NCBI RefSeq assembly: GCF_037975245.1
Contig: NC_092579.1
Span: forward strand, 24,721,166-24,785,165
Direction: 5' to 3'
From: Apostichopus japonicus
Taxonomy: Eukaryota > Echinodermata > Holothuroidea > Aspidochirotida > Stichopodidae
DNA length: 64,000 nucleotides
In this document: one piece after another, positions 25,544 to 38,700 of the stretch
How positions within the stretch are numbered: the stretch's first letter is position 1
How the letters are laid out: every line of letters begins with the position of its first letter
Program-made: the position numbers and the translations under genes
Notes under the pieces: generated by a model
Seen by the model: only the letters and a program-made list of their open reading frames with translations
Databases searched by the model: none
Told to the model about the DNA's origin: nothing

Positions 25544-26980
25544 TGTGCGTTGCCGATCAATCGAATGTGCGGTAATGATAAATCGGATGTACGTTGCCGA
25601 TAAATCGAATATGCCTTACCGATCAATCGAATGTGCAGTACCGATCAATCCAATGTGCGTTGCCGATAAATCGAATGTGCGGTACCGATATATCAAATAT
25701 GCGGTGTCTATCCATCGAATGTGCGGTTCCGATAAATCGAATGTGCGTAACATTTAAATAAAATGTGTGGTACCGATAAATCGAATGTGCGGTACCGATA
25801 AATCGAATATGCGGAACCGATCAATCGATTGTGCGGTGCCTATCAATCGAATGTGCGGTGACGATCAATCAACTATGCGGTACCGATAAATCAAATGTGC
25901 GGTATCGATGAATCGAATATGCGGTACCGATAAATCAAATATGCGGTACCGATGAATCGAATGTGCGTTGCCGATCAATCGAATATGCGGTACCGATAAA
26001 ACGAATGTGCGGTACCGATATATCAAATATGCGGTGTCTATCAATCGAATGTGCGGTACCGATCAATCGAATGTCCGGTACCGATCAATCGAATGTGCGG
26101 AACCGATCAATCGATTGTGCGGTGCCGATCAATGGAATGTGCGGTGACGATCTTTCGAATATGCGGTACCGATAAATCAAATGTGCGGTATAGATCAATC
26201 GAATGTGCGGTACCAATCAATCGAAAATGCGGTACCGATCAATCGAAAGTGCGGTAGAGATCAATCGAATGTGCGTTGCCGATCAATCGAATATGCGGTA
26301 CCGATAAATCGATTGTGCGTTGCCGATCAATCGAATGTGCGGTACCGATAAAACGAATGTGCGTTACCGATAAAACGAATGTGCAGTACCGATCAATAGA
26401 ATGTTCGGTACCGATAAATCGAATGTGCGTTACCAATTAATCGATTGTGCGGTACCGATCAATCGAATGTGCGGTATCGATCAATCGAATGTGCGGTACC
26501 GATAAATAGAATGTGCTTTGCCGATTAATAGAATATGCGGTACCGATGAATCGAATGTGCGGTACCGATCAATCGAATGTGGGGAACCGATCAATCTAAT
26601 GTGCGCAATCCCATTAATCGAATGTTCGGTACCGATAAATCGAATGTGCGTTACCAATTAATCGAATGTGCGGTACCTATAAATCGAATGTGCAGTACCG
26701 GTCAATGGAATGTGCGGTAGAGATCAATCGAATGTGCGGTACCGATAAATCGAATGTGCGTTACCCATTAATCGATTGTGCTGTACCGATAAATCGAATG
26801 TGCGTTACCGGTCAATCAAATGTGCGGTACCGATCAATCGAATGTGCGGTACCGATCAATAGAATGTGCGTTGCCGATAAATCGAATGTGCGTTACCAAT
26901 TAATCGATTGTGGGGAACCGATCAATGTAATGTGCGGTATCGATCAATGGAATGTGCGGTACCGATAAATAGAATGTGCT
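25544..26980 (+). repeat. 22-bp satellite, distal part of the 7,001-bp duplicate
   Basis: Matches 18543-19979 at a shift of 7,001 bp. The correspondence ends near 19999/27000, where TGCGTAGCC follows in the first copy and TGCGTTGCC in the second. The 7,001-bp shift equals 4,644 plus 2,357, so it is the product of the earlier duplication enlarged by the later 2,357-bp tandem event. Confidence 0.9.
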
Positions 26981-29245
26981 TTGCCGATTAATAGAATGTG
27001 CGTTGCCGATAAATTGAATGTGCGGTTCCGATCAATCGAATGTGCGTTACCAATAAAACGAATGTGCGTTGCCGATCAACCCAATGTGCGGTATCGATCA
27101 ATCAAATGTGCGGTACCAATTAATCGAATGTGCTGTACCGATCAATCGATTGTTCAATACCGGTCAATCGAATGTGCGGTACCGATCAATCGAATGTGCG
27201 GTACCGATTAATCGAATGTGCGTTACCTATCAAAATAATGTGCAGTACCGATCAACCCAATGTGCGGTATCGATCAATCGAATTTGCGGTACCAATTAAT
27301 CGATTGTGCTGTACCGATCAATCGATTGTTCGGTACCGGTCAATCCAATGTGCGGTACCGATCAATCGAATGTGCGTTGCTGATAAATAGAATGTGCGTT
27401 GCCGATAAGTCGAATATGCGGTACCGATTAATCGAATGTGCGGTAGCGATAAATCGAATGTGCGGTAGCGATCAATCGAAAATGCGGTACCAATCAATCG
27501 AAAATGCGGTACCGATCAATCGAAAGTGCGGTAGAGATCTATCGAATGTGCGTTGCCGAACAATCGAATATGCGGTACCGATAAATCGATTGTGCGTTGC
27601 CGATCAATCGAATGTGCGGTACCGATAAAACAAATGTGCGTTACCGATAAAACAAATGTGCAGTAGCGATCAGTAGAATGTTCGGTACCGATAAATCGAA
27701 TGTGCGTTACCAATTAATCGATTGTGCGGTATCGATCAATCAAATGTGCGTTGCCGATAAATCGAATGTGACTTGGCTATAAATCGAATGTGCGGTACGG
27801 ATAAATCGAATGTGCGGTACCGATCAATCGAATGTGCCGTACCGATAAATCGAATGTGCGTTGCCGATCAATCGAATGTGCGGTAATGATAAATCGAATA
27901 TGCGGTACCGATTAATCGAATGTGCGGTACCTATCAATGGATTGTGCGGTACCGATCAATGGAATGTGCGTTGCCGATAAATCGAATGTGACTTGGCTAT
28001 TAACCGAATGTGCGGTACGGATAAATCGAATGTGCGTACCGATCAATCGAATGTGCCGTACCGATAAATCGAATGTGCGTTGCCGATCAATCGAATGTGC
28101 GGTAATGATAAATCGGATGTGCGTTGCCGATAAATCGAAGATGCCTTAACGATCTTTCGAAAATGCGGTACCGATAAATCAAATGTGCGGTATAGATCAA
28201 TCGAATGTGCGGTACCGATAAATCGAATGTGCGGTACCGATCAAAAGAATGTGCGTTACCGATAAATCGAATGTTTGTTACCGATCAATCGAACGTGCGG
28301 TTCCGATAAGTCGAATGTGCGGTACATTTAAATCGAATGTGCGGTACATTTAAATAGAATGTGCGGTAGCGATCAATCGAATGTGCGGTAGCGATCAATC
28401 GAAAATGCGGTACCAATCAATCGAAAATGCGGTACCGATCAATCGAAAGTGCGGTAGAGATCTATCGAATGTGCGTTGCCGAACAATCGAATATGCGGTA
28501 CCGATAAATCGATTGTGCGTTGCCGATCAATCGAATGTGCGGTACCGATAAAACAAATGTGCGTTACCGATAAAACAAATGTGCAGTAGCGATCAATAGA
28601 ATGTTCGGTACCGATAAATCGAATGTGCGTTACCAATTAATCGATTGTGCGGTATCGATCAATCAAATGTGCGTTGCCGATAAATCGAATGTGACTTGGC
28701 TATAAATCGAATGTGCGGTACGGATAAATCGAATGTGCGGTACCGATCAATCGAATGTGCCGTACCGATAAATCGAATGTGCGTTGCCGATCAATCGAAT
28801 GTGCGGTAATGATAAATCGAATATGCGGTACCGATTAATCGAATGTGCGGTACCTATCAATGGAATGTGCGGTACCGATCAATGGAATGTGCGTTGCCGA
28901 TAAATCGAATGTGACTTGGCTATAAATCGAATGTGCGGTACCTATAAATCGAATGTGCAGTACCGGTCAATCGAATGTGCGGTACCGATCAATCGAATGT
29001 GCGGTACCGATAAATCGAATGTGCGTTACCCATTAATCGATTGTGCTGTACCGATAAATCGAATGTGCGTTACCGGTCAATCAAATGTGCGGTACCGATC
29101 AATCGAATGTGCCGTACCGATCAATAGAATGTGCGTTGCCGATAAATCGAATGTGCGTTACCAATTAATCGATTGTGGGGAACCGATCAATGTAATGTGC
29201 GGTATCGATCAATCGAATGTGCGGTACCGATAAATAGAATGTGCT
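26981..29245 (+). repeat. Higher-order unit A1 (2,265 bp)
   Basis: The unit begins at TTGCCGATTAATAG after TGTGC. It contains an internal ~923-bp duplication: the variant run at 27516-27713 recurs at 28439-28636. It matches unit A2 (31424) at 4,443 bp more closely than its neighbour B1. Distinguishing variants shared by A1 and A2 include CTATTAACCGAATG and the run near 27922. No gene is present. Confidence 0.9.
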
Positions 29246-31423
29246 TTGCCGATTAATAGAATGTGCGTTGCCGATAAATTGAATGTGCGGTTCCGATCAA
29301 TCGAATGTGCGTTACCAATAAAACGAATGTGCGTTGCCGATCAACCCAATGTGCGGTATCGATCAATCAAATGTGCGGTACCAATTAATCGAATGTGCTG
29401 TACCGATCAATCGATTGTTCAATACCGGTCAATCGAATGTGCGGTACCGATCAATCGAATGTGCGGTACCGATTAATCGAATGTGCGTTACCTATCAAAA
29501 TAATGTGCAGTACCGATCAACCCAATGTGCGGTATCGATCAATCGAATGTGCGGTACCAATTAATCGATTGTGCTGTACCGATCAATCGATTGTTCGGTA
29601 CCGGTCAATCGAATGTGCGGTACCGATCAATCGAATGTGCGTTGCTGATAAATAGAATGTGCGTTGCCGATAAATCGAATATGCGGTACCGATTAATCGA
29701 ATGTGCGGTAGCGATAAATCGAATGTGCGGTAGCGATCAATCGAAAATGCGGTACCAATCAATCGAAAATGCGGTACCGATCAATCGAAAGTGCGGTAGA
29801 GATCTATCGAATGTGCGTTGCCGAACAATCGAATATGCGGTACCGATAAATCGATTGTGCGTTGCCGATCAATCGAATGTGCGGTACCGATAAAACAAAT
29901 GTGCGTTACCGATAAAACAAATGTGCAGTAGCGATCAGTAGAATGTTCGGTACCGATAAATCGAATGTGCGTTACCAATTAATCGATTGTGCGGTATCGA
30001 TCAATCAAATGTGCGTTGCCGATAAATCGAATGTGACTTGGCTATAAATCGAATGTGCGGTACGGATAAATCGAATGTGCGGTACCGATCAATCGAATGT
30101 GCCGTACCGATAAATCGAATGTGCGTTGCCGATCAATCGAATGTGCGGTAATGATAAATCGAATATGCGGTACCGATTAATCGAATGTGCGGTACCTATC
30201 AATGGATTGTGCGGTACCGATCAATGGAATGTGCGTTGCCGATAAATCGAATGTGACTTGGCTATAAACCGAATGTGCGGTACGGATAAATCGAATGTGC
30301 GTACCGATCAATCGAATGTGCCGTACCGATAAATCGAATGTGCGTTGCCGATCAATCGAATGTGCGGTAATGATAAATCGGATGTGCGTTGCCGATAAAT
30401 CGAAGATGCCTTAACGATCTTTCGAAAATGCGGTACCGATAAATCAAATGTGCGGTATAGATCAATCGAATGTGCGGTACCGATAAATCGAATGTGCGGT
30501 ACCGATCAAAAGAATGTGCGTTACCGATAAATCGAATGTTTGTTACCGATCAATCGAACGTGCGGTTCCGATAAGTCGAATGTGCGGTACATTTAAATCG
30601 AATGTGCGGTACATTTAAATAGAATGTGCGGTAGCGATCAATCGAATGTGCGGTAGCGATCAATCGAAAATGCGGTACCAATCAATCGAAAATGCGGTAC
30701 CGATCAATCGAAAGTGCGGTAGAGATCTATCGAATGTGCGTTGCCGAACAATCGAATATGCGGTACCGATAAATCGATTGTGCGTTGCCGATCAATCGAA
30801 TGTGCGGTACCGATAAAACAAATGTGCGTTACCGATAAAACAAATGTGCAGTAGCGATCAATAGAATGTTCGGTACCGATAAATCGAATGTGCGTTACCA
30901 ATTAATCGAATGTGCGGTATCGATCAATCGAATGTGCGGTACCGATAAATAGAATGTGCTTTGCCGATTAATAGAATATGCGGTACCGATGAATCGAATG
31001 TGCGGTACCGATCAATCGAATGTGGGGAACCGATCAATCTAATGTGCGCAATCCCATTAATCGAATGTTCGGTACCGATAAATCGAATGTGCGTTACCAA
31101 TTAATCGAATGTGCGGTACCTATAAATCGAATGTGCAGTACCGGTCAATCGAATGTGCGGTAGAGATCAATCGAATGTGCGGTACCGATAAATCGAATGT
31201 GCGTTACCCATTAATCGATTGTGCTGTACCGATAAATCGAATGTGCGTTACCGGTCAATCAAATGTGCGGTACCGATCAATCGAATGTGCGGTACCGATC
31301 AATAGAATGTGCGTTGCCGATAAATCGAATGTGCGTTACCAATTAATCGATTGTGGGGAACCGATCAATGTAATGTGCGGTATCGATCAATGGAATGTGC
31401 GGTACCGATAAATAGAATGTGCT
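29246..31423 (+). repeat. Higher-order unit B1 (2,178 bp, 99 monomers)
   Basis: Same start marker and the same internal 923-bp duplication (29781 versus 30704). It ends differently from A1: after 30900 it carries AATTAATCGAATGTGCGG and the run near 31109 instead of the A1 ending. It matches B2 at 4,421 bp. Its length is an exact multiple of 22. Confidence 0.9.
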
Positions 31424-33666
31424 TTGCCGATTAATAGAATGTGCGTTGCCGATAAATTGAATGTGCGGTTCCGATCAATCGAATGTGCGTTACCAATAAA
31501 ACGAATGTGCGTTGCCGATCAACCCAATGTGCGGTATCGATCAATCAAATGTGCGGTACCAATTAATCGAATGTGCTGTACCGATCAATCGATTGTTCAA
31601 TACCGGTCAATCGAATGTGCGGTACCGATCAATCGAATGTGCGGTACCGATTAATCGAATGTGCGTTACCTATCAAAATAATGTGCAGTACCGATCAACC
31701 CAATGTGCGGTATCGATCAATCGAATTTGCGGTACCAATTAATCGATTGTGCTGTACCGATCAATCGATTGTTCGGTACCGGTCAATCCAATGTGCGGTA
31801 CCGATCAATCGAATGTGCGTTGCTGATAAATAGAATGTGCGTTGCCGATAAGTCGAATATGCGGTACCGATTAATCGAATGTGCGGTAGCGATAAATCGA
31901 ATGTGCGGTAGCGATCAATCGAAAATGCGGTACCAATCAATCGAAAATGCGGTACCGATCAATCGAAAGTGCGGTAGAGATCTATCGAATGTGCGTTGCC
32001 GAACAATCGAATATGCGGTACCGATAAATCGATTGTGCGTTGCCGATCAATCGAATGTGCGGTACCGATAAAACAAATGTGCGTTACCGATAAAACAAAT
32101 GTGCAGTAGCGATCAGTAGAATGTTCGGTACCGATAAATCGAATGTGCGTTACCAATTAATCGATTGTGCGGTATCGATCAATCAAATGTGCGTTGCCGA
32201 TAAATCGAATGTGACTTGGCTATAAATCGAATGTGCGGTACGGATAAATCGAATGTGCGGTACCGATCAATCGAATGTGCCGTACCGATAAATCGAATGT
32301 GCGTTGCCGATCAATCGAATGTGCGGTAATGATAAATCGAATATGCGGTACCGATTAATCGAATGTGCGGTACCTATCAATGGATTGTGCGGTACCGATC
32401 AATGGAATGTGCGTTGCCGATAAATCGAATGTGACTTGGCTATTAACCGAATGTGCGGTACGGATAAATCGAATGTGCGTACCGATCAATCGAATGTGCC
32501 GTACCGATAAATCGAATGTGCGTTGCCGATCAATCGAATGTGCGGTAATGATAAATCGGATGTGCGTTGCCGATAAATCGAAGATGCCTTAACGATCTTT
32601 CGAAAATGCGGTACCGATAAATCAAATGTGCGGTATAGATCAATCGAATGTGCGGTACCGATAAATCGAATGTGCGGTACCGATCAAAAGAATGTGCGTT
32701 ACCGATAAATCGAATGTTTGTTACCGATCAATCGAACGTGCGGTTCCGATAAGTCGAATGTGCGGTACATTTAAATCGAATGTGCGGTACATTTAAATAG
32801 AATGTGCGGTAGCGATCAATCGAATGTGCGGTAGCGATCAATCGAAAATGCGGTACCAATCAATCGAAAATGCGGTACCGATCAATCGAAAGTGCGGTAG
32901 AGATCTATCGAATGTGCGTTGCCGAACAATCGAATATGCGGTACCGATAAATCGATTGTGCGTTGCCTTTCAATCGAATGTGCGGTACCGATAAAACAAA
33001 TGTGCGTTACCGATAAAACAAATGTGCAGTAGCGATCAATAGAATGTTCGGTACCGATAAATCGAATGTGCGTTACCAATTAATCGATTGTGCGGTATCG
33101 ATCAATCAAATGTGCGTTGCCGATAAATCGAATGTGACTTGGCTATAAATCGAATGTGCGGTACCGATCAATCGAATGTGCCGTACCGATAAATCGAATG
33201 TGCGTTGCCGATCAATCGAATGTGCGGTAATGATAAATCGAATATGCGGTACCGATTAATCGAATGTGCGGTACCTATCAATGGAATGTGCGGTACCGAT
33301 CAATGGAATGTGCGTTGCCGATAAATCGAATGTGACTTGGCTATAAATCGAATGTGCGGTACCTATAAATCGAATGTGCAGTACCGGTCAATCGAATGTG
33401 CGGTACCGATCAATCGAATGTGCGGTACCGATAAATCGAATGTGCGTTACCCATTAATCGATTGTGCTGTACCGATAAATCGAATGTGCGTTACCGGTCA
33501 ATCAAATGTGCGGTACCGATCAATCGAATGTGCCGTACCGATCAATAGAATGTGCGTTGCCGATAAATCGAATGTGCGTTACCAATTAATCGATTGTGGG
33601 GAACCGATCAATGTAATGTGCGGTATCGATCAATCGAATGTGCGGTACCGATAAATCGAATGTGCT
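31424..33666 (+). repeat. Higher-order unit A2 (2,243 bp)
   Basis: Second A-type unit, with its internal 923-bp duplication at 31959 and 32882. Compared with A1 it lacks one monomer near 33160. A1 reads CGGTACGGATAAATCG before CGGTACCGATCAATCG, whereas A2 goes straight to the latter. It also has a private change, TTGCCTTTCAATCG, near 32965. One-monomer loss is what unequal pairing by one repeat would give. Confidence 0.9.
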
Positions 33667-35736
33667 TTGCCGATTAATAGAATGTGCGTTGCCGATAAAT
33701 TGAATGTGCGGTTCCGATCAATCGAATGTGCGTTACCAATAAAACGAATGTGCGTTGCCGATCAACCCAATGTGCGGTATCGATCAATCAAATGTGCGGT
33801 ACCAATTAATCGAATGTGCTGTACCGATCAATCGATTGTTCAATACCGGTCAATCGAATGTGCGGTACCGATCAATCGAATGTGCGGTACCGATTAATCG
33901 AATGTGCGTTACCTATCAAAATAATGTGCAGTACCGATCAACCCAATGTGCGGTATCGATCAATCGAATGTGCGGTACCAATTAATCGATTGTGCTGTAC
34001 CGATCAATCGATTGTTCGGTACCGGTCAATCCAATGTGCGGTACCGATCAATCGAATGTGCGTTGCTGATAAATAGAATGTGCGTTGCCGATAAATCGAA
34101 TATGCGGTACCGATTAATCGAATGTGCGGTAGCGATAAATCGAATGTGCGGTAGCGATCAATCGAAAATGCGGTACCAATCAATCGAAAATGCGGTACCG
34201 ATCAATCGAAAGTGCGGTAGAGATCTATCGAATGTGCGTTGCCGAACAATCGAATATGCGGTACCGATAAATCGATTGTGCGTTGCCGATCAATCGAATG
34301 TGCGGTACCGATAAAACAAATGTGCGTTACCGATAAAACAAATGTGCAGTAGCGATCAGTAGAATGTTCGGTACCGATAAATCGAATGTGCGTTACCAAT
34401 TAATCGATTGTGCGGTATCGATCAATCAAATGTGCGTTGCCGATAAATCGAATGTGACTTGGCTATAAATCGAATGTGCGGTACGGATAAATCGAATGTG
34501 CGGTACCGATCAATCGAATGTGCCGTACCGATAAATCGAATGTGCGTTGCCGATCAATCGAATGTGCGGTAATGATAAATCGAATATGCGGTACCGATTA
34601 ATCGAATGTGCGGTACCTATCAATGGATTGTGCGGTACCGATCAATCGAATGTGCGTTGCCGATAAATCGAATGTGACTTGGCTATAAACCGAATGTGCG
34701 GTACGGATAAATCGAATGTGCGTACCGATCAATCGAATGTGCCGTACCGATAAATCGAATGTGCGTTGCCGATCAATCGAATGTGCGGTAATGATAAATC
34801 GGATGTGCGTTGCCGATAAATCGGAGATGCCTTAACGATCTTTCGAAAATGCGGTACCGATAAATCAAATGTGCGGTATAGATCAATCGAATGTGCGGTA
34901 CCGATAAATCGAATGTGCGGTACCGATCAAAAGAATGTGCGTTACCGATAAATCGAATGTTTGTTACCGATCAATCGAACGTGCGGTTCCGATAAGTCGA
35001 ATGTGCGGTACATTTAAATCGAATGTGCGGTACATTTAAATAGAATGTGCGGTAGCGATCAATCGAATGTGCGGTAGCGATCAATCGAAAATGCGGTACC
35101 AATCAATCGAAAATGCGGTACCGATCAATCGAAAGTGCGGTAGAGATCTATCGAATGTGCGTTGCCGAACAATCGAATATGCGGTACCGATAAATCGATT
35201 GTGCGTTGCCGATCAATCGAATGTGCGGTACCGATAAAACAAATGTGCGTTACCGATAAAACAAATGTGCAGTAGCGATCAATAGAATGTTCGGTACCGA
35301 TAAATCGAATGTGCGTTACCAATTAATCGAATGTGCGGTATCGATCAATCGAATGTGCGGTACCGATAAATAGAATGTGCTTTGCCGATTAATAGAATAT
35401 GCGGTACCGATGAATCGAATGTGCGGTACCGATCAATCGAATGTGGGGAACCGATCAATCTAATGTGCGCAATCCCATTAATCGAATGTTCGGTACCGAT
35501 AAATCGAATGTGCGTTACCAATTAATCGAATGTGCGGTACCTATAAATCGAATGTGCAGTACCGGTCAATCGAATGTGCGGTAGAGATCAATCGAATGTG
35601 CGGTACCGATAAATCGAATGTGCGTTACCCATTAATCGATTGTGCTGTACCGATAAATCGAATGTGCGTTACCGGTCAATCAAATGTGCGGTACCGATCA
35701 ATCGAATGTGCGGTACCGATCAATAGAATGTGCGGT
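33667..35736 (+). repeat. Higher-order unit B2 (incomplete, about 2.07 kb)
   Basis: Second B-type unit. It has the 923-bp internal duplication (34202 and 35125) and aligns to B1 at 4,421 bp. Homology stops near 35736, where GTGCGGTACCGATCAAAAG replaces GTGCGTTGCCGATAAATCG, ending the regular A-B-A-B series. Confidence 0.88.
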
Positions 35737-38700
35737 ACCGATCAAAAGAATGTGCGTTACCGATAAATCGAATGTGCGGTACCGATAAATAGAATGTGCA
35801 GTACCGTTCAAAAGAATGTGCGTTACCGATAAATCGAATGTGCGGTACATTTAAATAGAATGTGCGGTACCGATAAATCGAATATGCGGTAGAGATCAAT
35901 CGAATGTGCGTTGCCGATCAATCGAATGTGCGTTACCAATTAATCGAATGTGCGGTACCGATCAATCGAATGTGCGTTACCAATTAATCGATTGTGCGGT
36001 ACCGATCAAACGAATGTGCGTTACCAATTAATCGATTGTGCGGTACCGGTACCGATAAATAGAATGTGCGTTGCCAATAAATCGAATATGCGGTACCGAT
36101 GAATCGAATGTGCGGTACCGATCAATCGAATGTGGGGAACCGATCAATCTAATGTGCGCAATCCCATTAATCGAATGTTCGGTACCGATAAATCGAATGT
36201 GCGTTACCAATTAATCGAATGTGCGGTACCTATAAATCGAATGTGCAGTACCGGTCAATCGAATGTGCGGTACCGATCAATCGAATGTGCGGTACCGATA
36301 AATCGAATGTACGTTACCCATTAATCGATTGTGCTGTACCGATAAATCGAATGTGCGTTACCGGTCAATCAAATGTGCGGTACCGATCAATCGAATGTGC
36401 GGTACCGATCAATAGAATGTGCGTTGCCGATAAATCGAATATGCGGTACCGATTAATCGAATGTGGGGAACCGATCAATGTAATGTGCGGAATCCGATTA
36501 ATAGAATGTGCGGTATTGATCAATCGAATGTGCGGTACCGATAAATCGAATGTGCGTTACCAATAAAACGAATGTGCTGTACCGATCAATCGATTGTTCA
36601 ATACCGGTCAATCGAATGTGCGGTACCGATCAATCGAATGTGCGGTACCGATTAATCGAATGTGCGTTACCTATCAAAATAATGTGCAGTACCGATCAAC
36701 CCAATGTGCGGTATCGATCAATCGAATGTGCGGTACCAATTAATCGATTGTGCTGTACCGATCAATCGATTGTTCGGTACCGGTCAATCCAATGTGCGGT
36801 ACCGATCAATCGAATGTGCGTTGCTGATAAATAGAATGTGCGTTGCCGATAAATCGAATATGCGGTACCGATTAATCGAATCTGCGGTACCTATCAATGG
36901 AATGTGCGGTACCGATCAATGGAATATGCGTTCCGATAAATCGAATGTGACTTGGCTATAAACCGAATGTGCGTTACGGATAAATCGAATGTGCGTACCG
37001 ATCAATCGAATGTGCCGTACCGATAAATCGAATGTGCGTTGCCGATCAATCGAATGTGCGGTAATGATAAATCGGATGTGCGTTGCCGATAAATCGAAGA
37101 TGCCTTAACGATCTTTCGAAAATGCGGTACCGATAAATCAAATGTGCGGTATAGATCAATCGAATGTGCGGTACCGATAAATCGAATGTGCGGTACCGAT
37201 CAAAAGAATGTGCGTTACCGATAAATCGAATGTTTGTTACCGATCAATCGAACGTGCGGTTCCGATAAGTCGAATGTGCGGTACATTTAAATCGAATGTG
37301 CGGTACATTTAAATAGAATGTGCGGTAGCGATAAATCGAATGTGCGGTAGCGATCAATCGAAAATGCGGTACCAATCAATCGAAAATGCGGTAGAGATCT
37401 ATCGAATGTGCGTTGCCGAACAATCGAATATGCGGTACCGATAAATCGATTGTGCGTTGCCGATCAATCGAATGTGCGGTACCGATAAAACAAATGTGCG
37501 TTACCGATAAAACAAATGTGCAGTAGCGATCAATCGAATGTGCGGTACCGATAAATCGAATGTGCGGTACCGATAAATCGAATGTGTGGTACCGATCAAT
37601 CGAATGTGGGGAACCGATCAATCTAATGTGCGGAATCCGATTAATCGAATGTGCGGTATTGATCAATCGAATGTGCGGTACCGATAAATCGAATGTGCGT
37701 TGCCGATAAATTGAATGTGCGGTTCCGATCAATCGAATGTGCGTTACCAATAAAACGAATGTGCGTTGCCGATCAACCCAATGTGCGGTATCGATCAATC
37801 GAATGTGCGGTACCAATTAATCGATTGTGCTGTACCGATCAATCGATTGTTCAATACCGGTCAATCGAATGTGCGGTACCGATCAATCGAATGTGCGGTA
37901 CCGATTAATCGAATGTGCGTTACCTATCAAACGAATGTGCCGTACCGATCAACCCAATGTGCGGTATCGATCAATCGAATGTCCGGTACCAATTAATCGA
38001 TTGTGCTGTACCGATCAATCGAATGTGCGGTACCGATCAATCGAATGTGCGCTGCCGATTAATCGAATATGCGGTACCGATTAATCGAATGTGCGGTACC
38101 TATCAATGGAATGTGCGGTACCGATCAATGGAATGTGCGTTGCCGATAATCGAATGTGACTTGGCTATAAATCGAATGTGCGGTACGGATAAATCGAATT
38201 TGCGGTACCGATCAATCGAATGTGCCGTACCGATAAATCGAATGTGCGTTGCCGATCAATCGAATGTGCGGTAATGATAAATCGGATGTGCGTTGCCGAT
38301 CAATGGAATGTGCGTTACCGATTAATCGATTGTGCTGTACCGATCAATCGATGTGCTGTGCCAATCAATCGAATGTACGGTACCGATAAAATAAATGTAC
38401 GGTACCGATAAATCGAATGTGCAGTACCGATCAATCGAATGTGCGGGACTGATAAATCGAATGTTCGTTGCTGATAAATCGAATGTGCGTTGCCCATTAA
38501 TGGAATGTGCGGTACCGATCAATCGAATGTGCGGTACCGATCAATCGAATGTGCGGTACCGATCAATCGAATGTGCGGTACCGATCAATCGAATGTGCGG
38601 AACCGATCAATCGATTGTGCGGTGCCGATCAATTGAATGTGCGGTGACGATCTTTGGAATATGCGGTACCGATCAATCAAATGTGCGGTATAGATCAATC

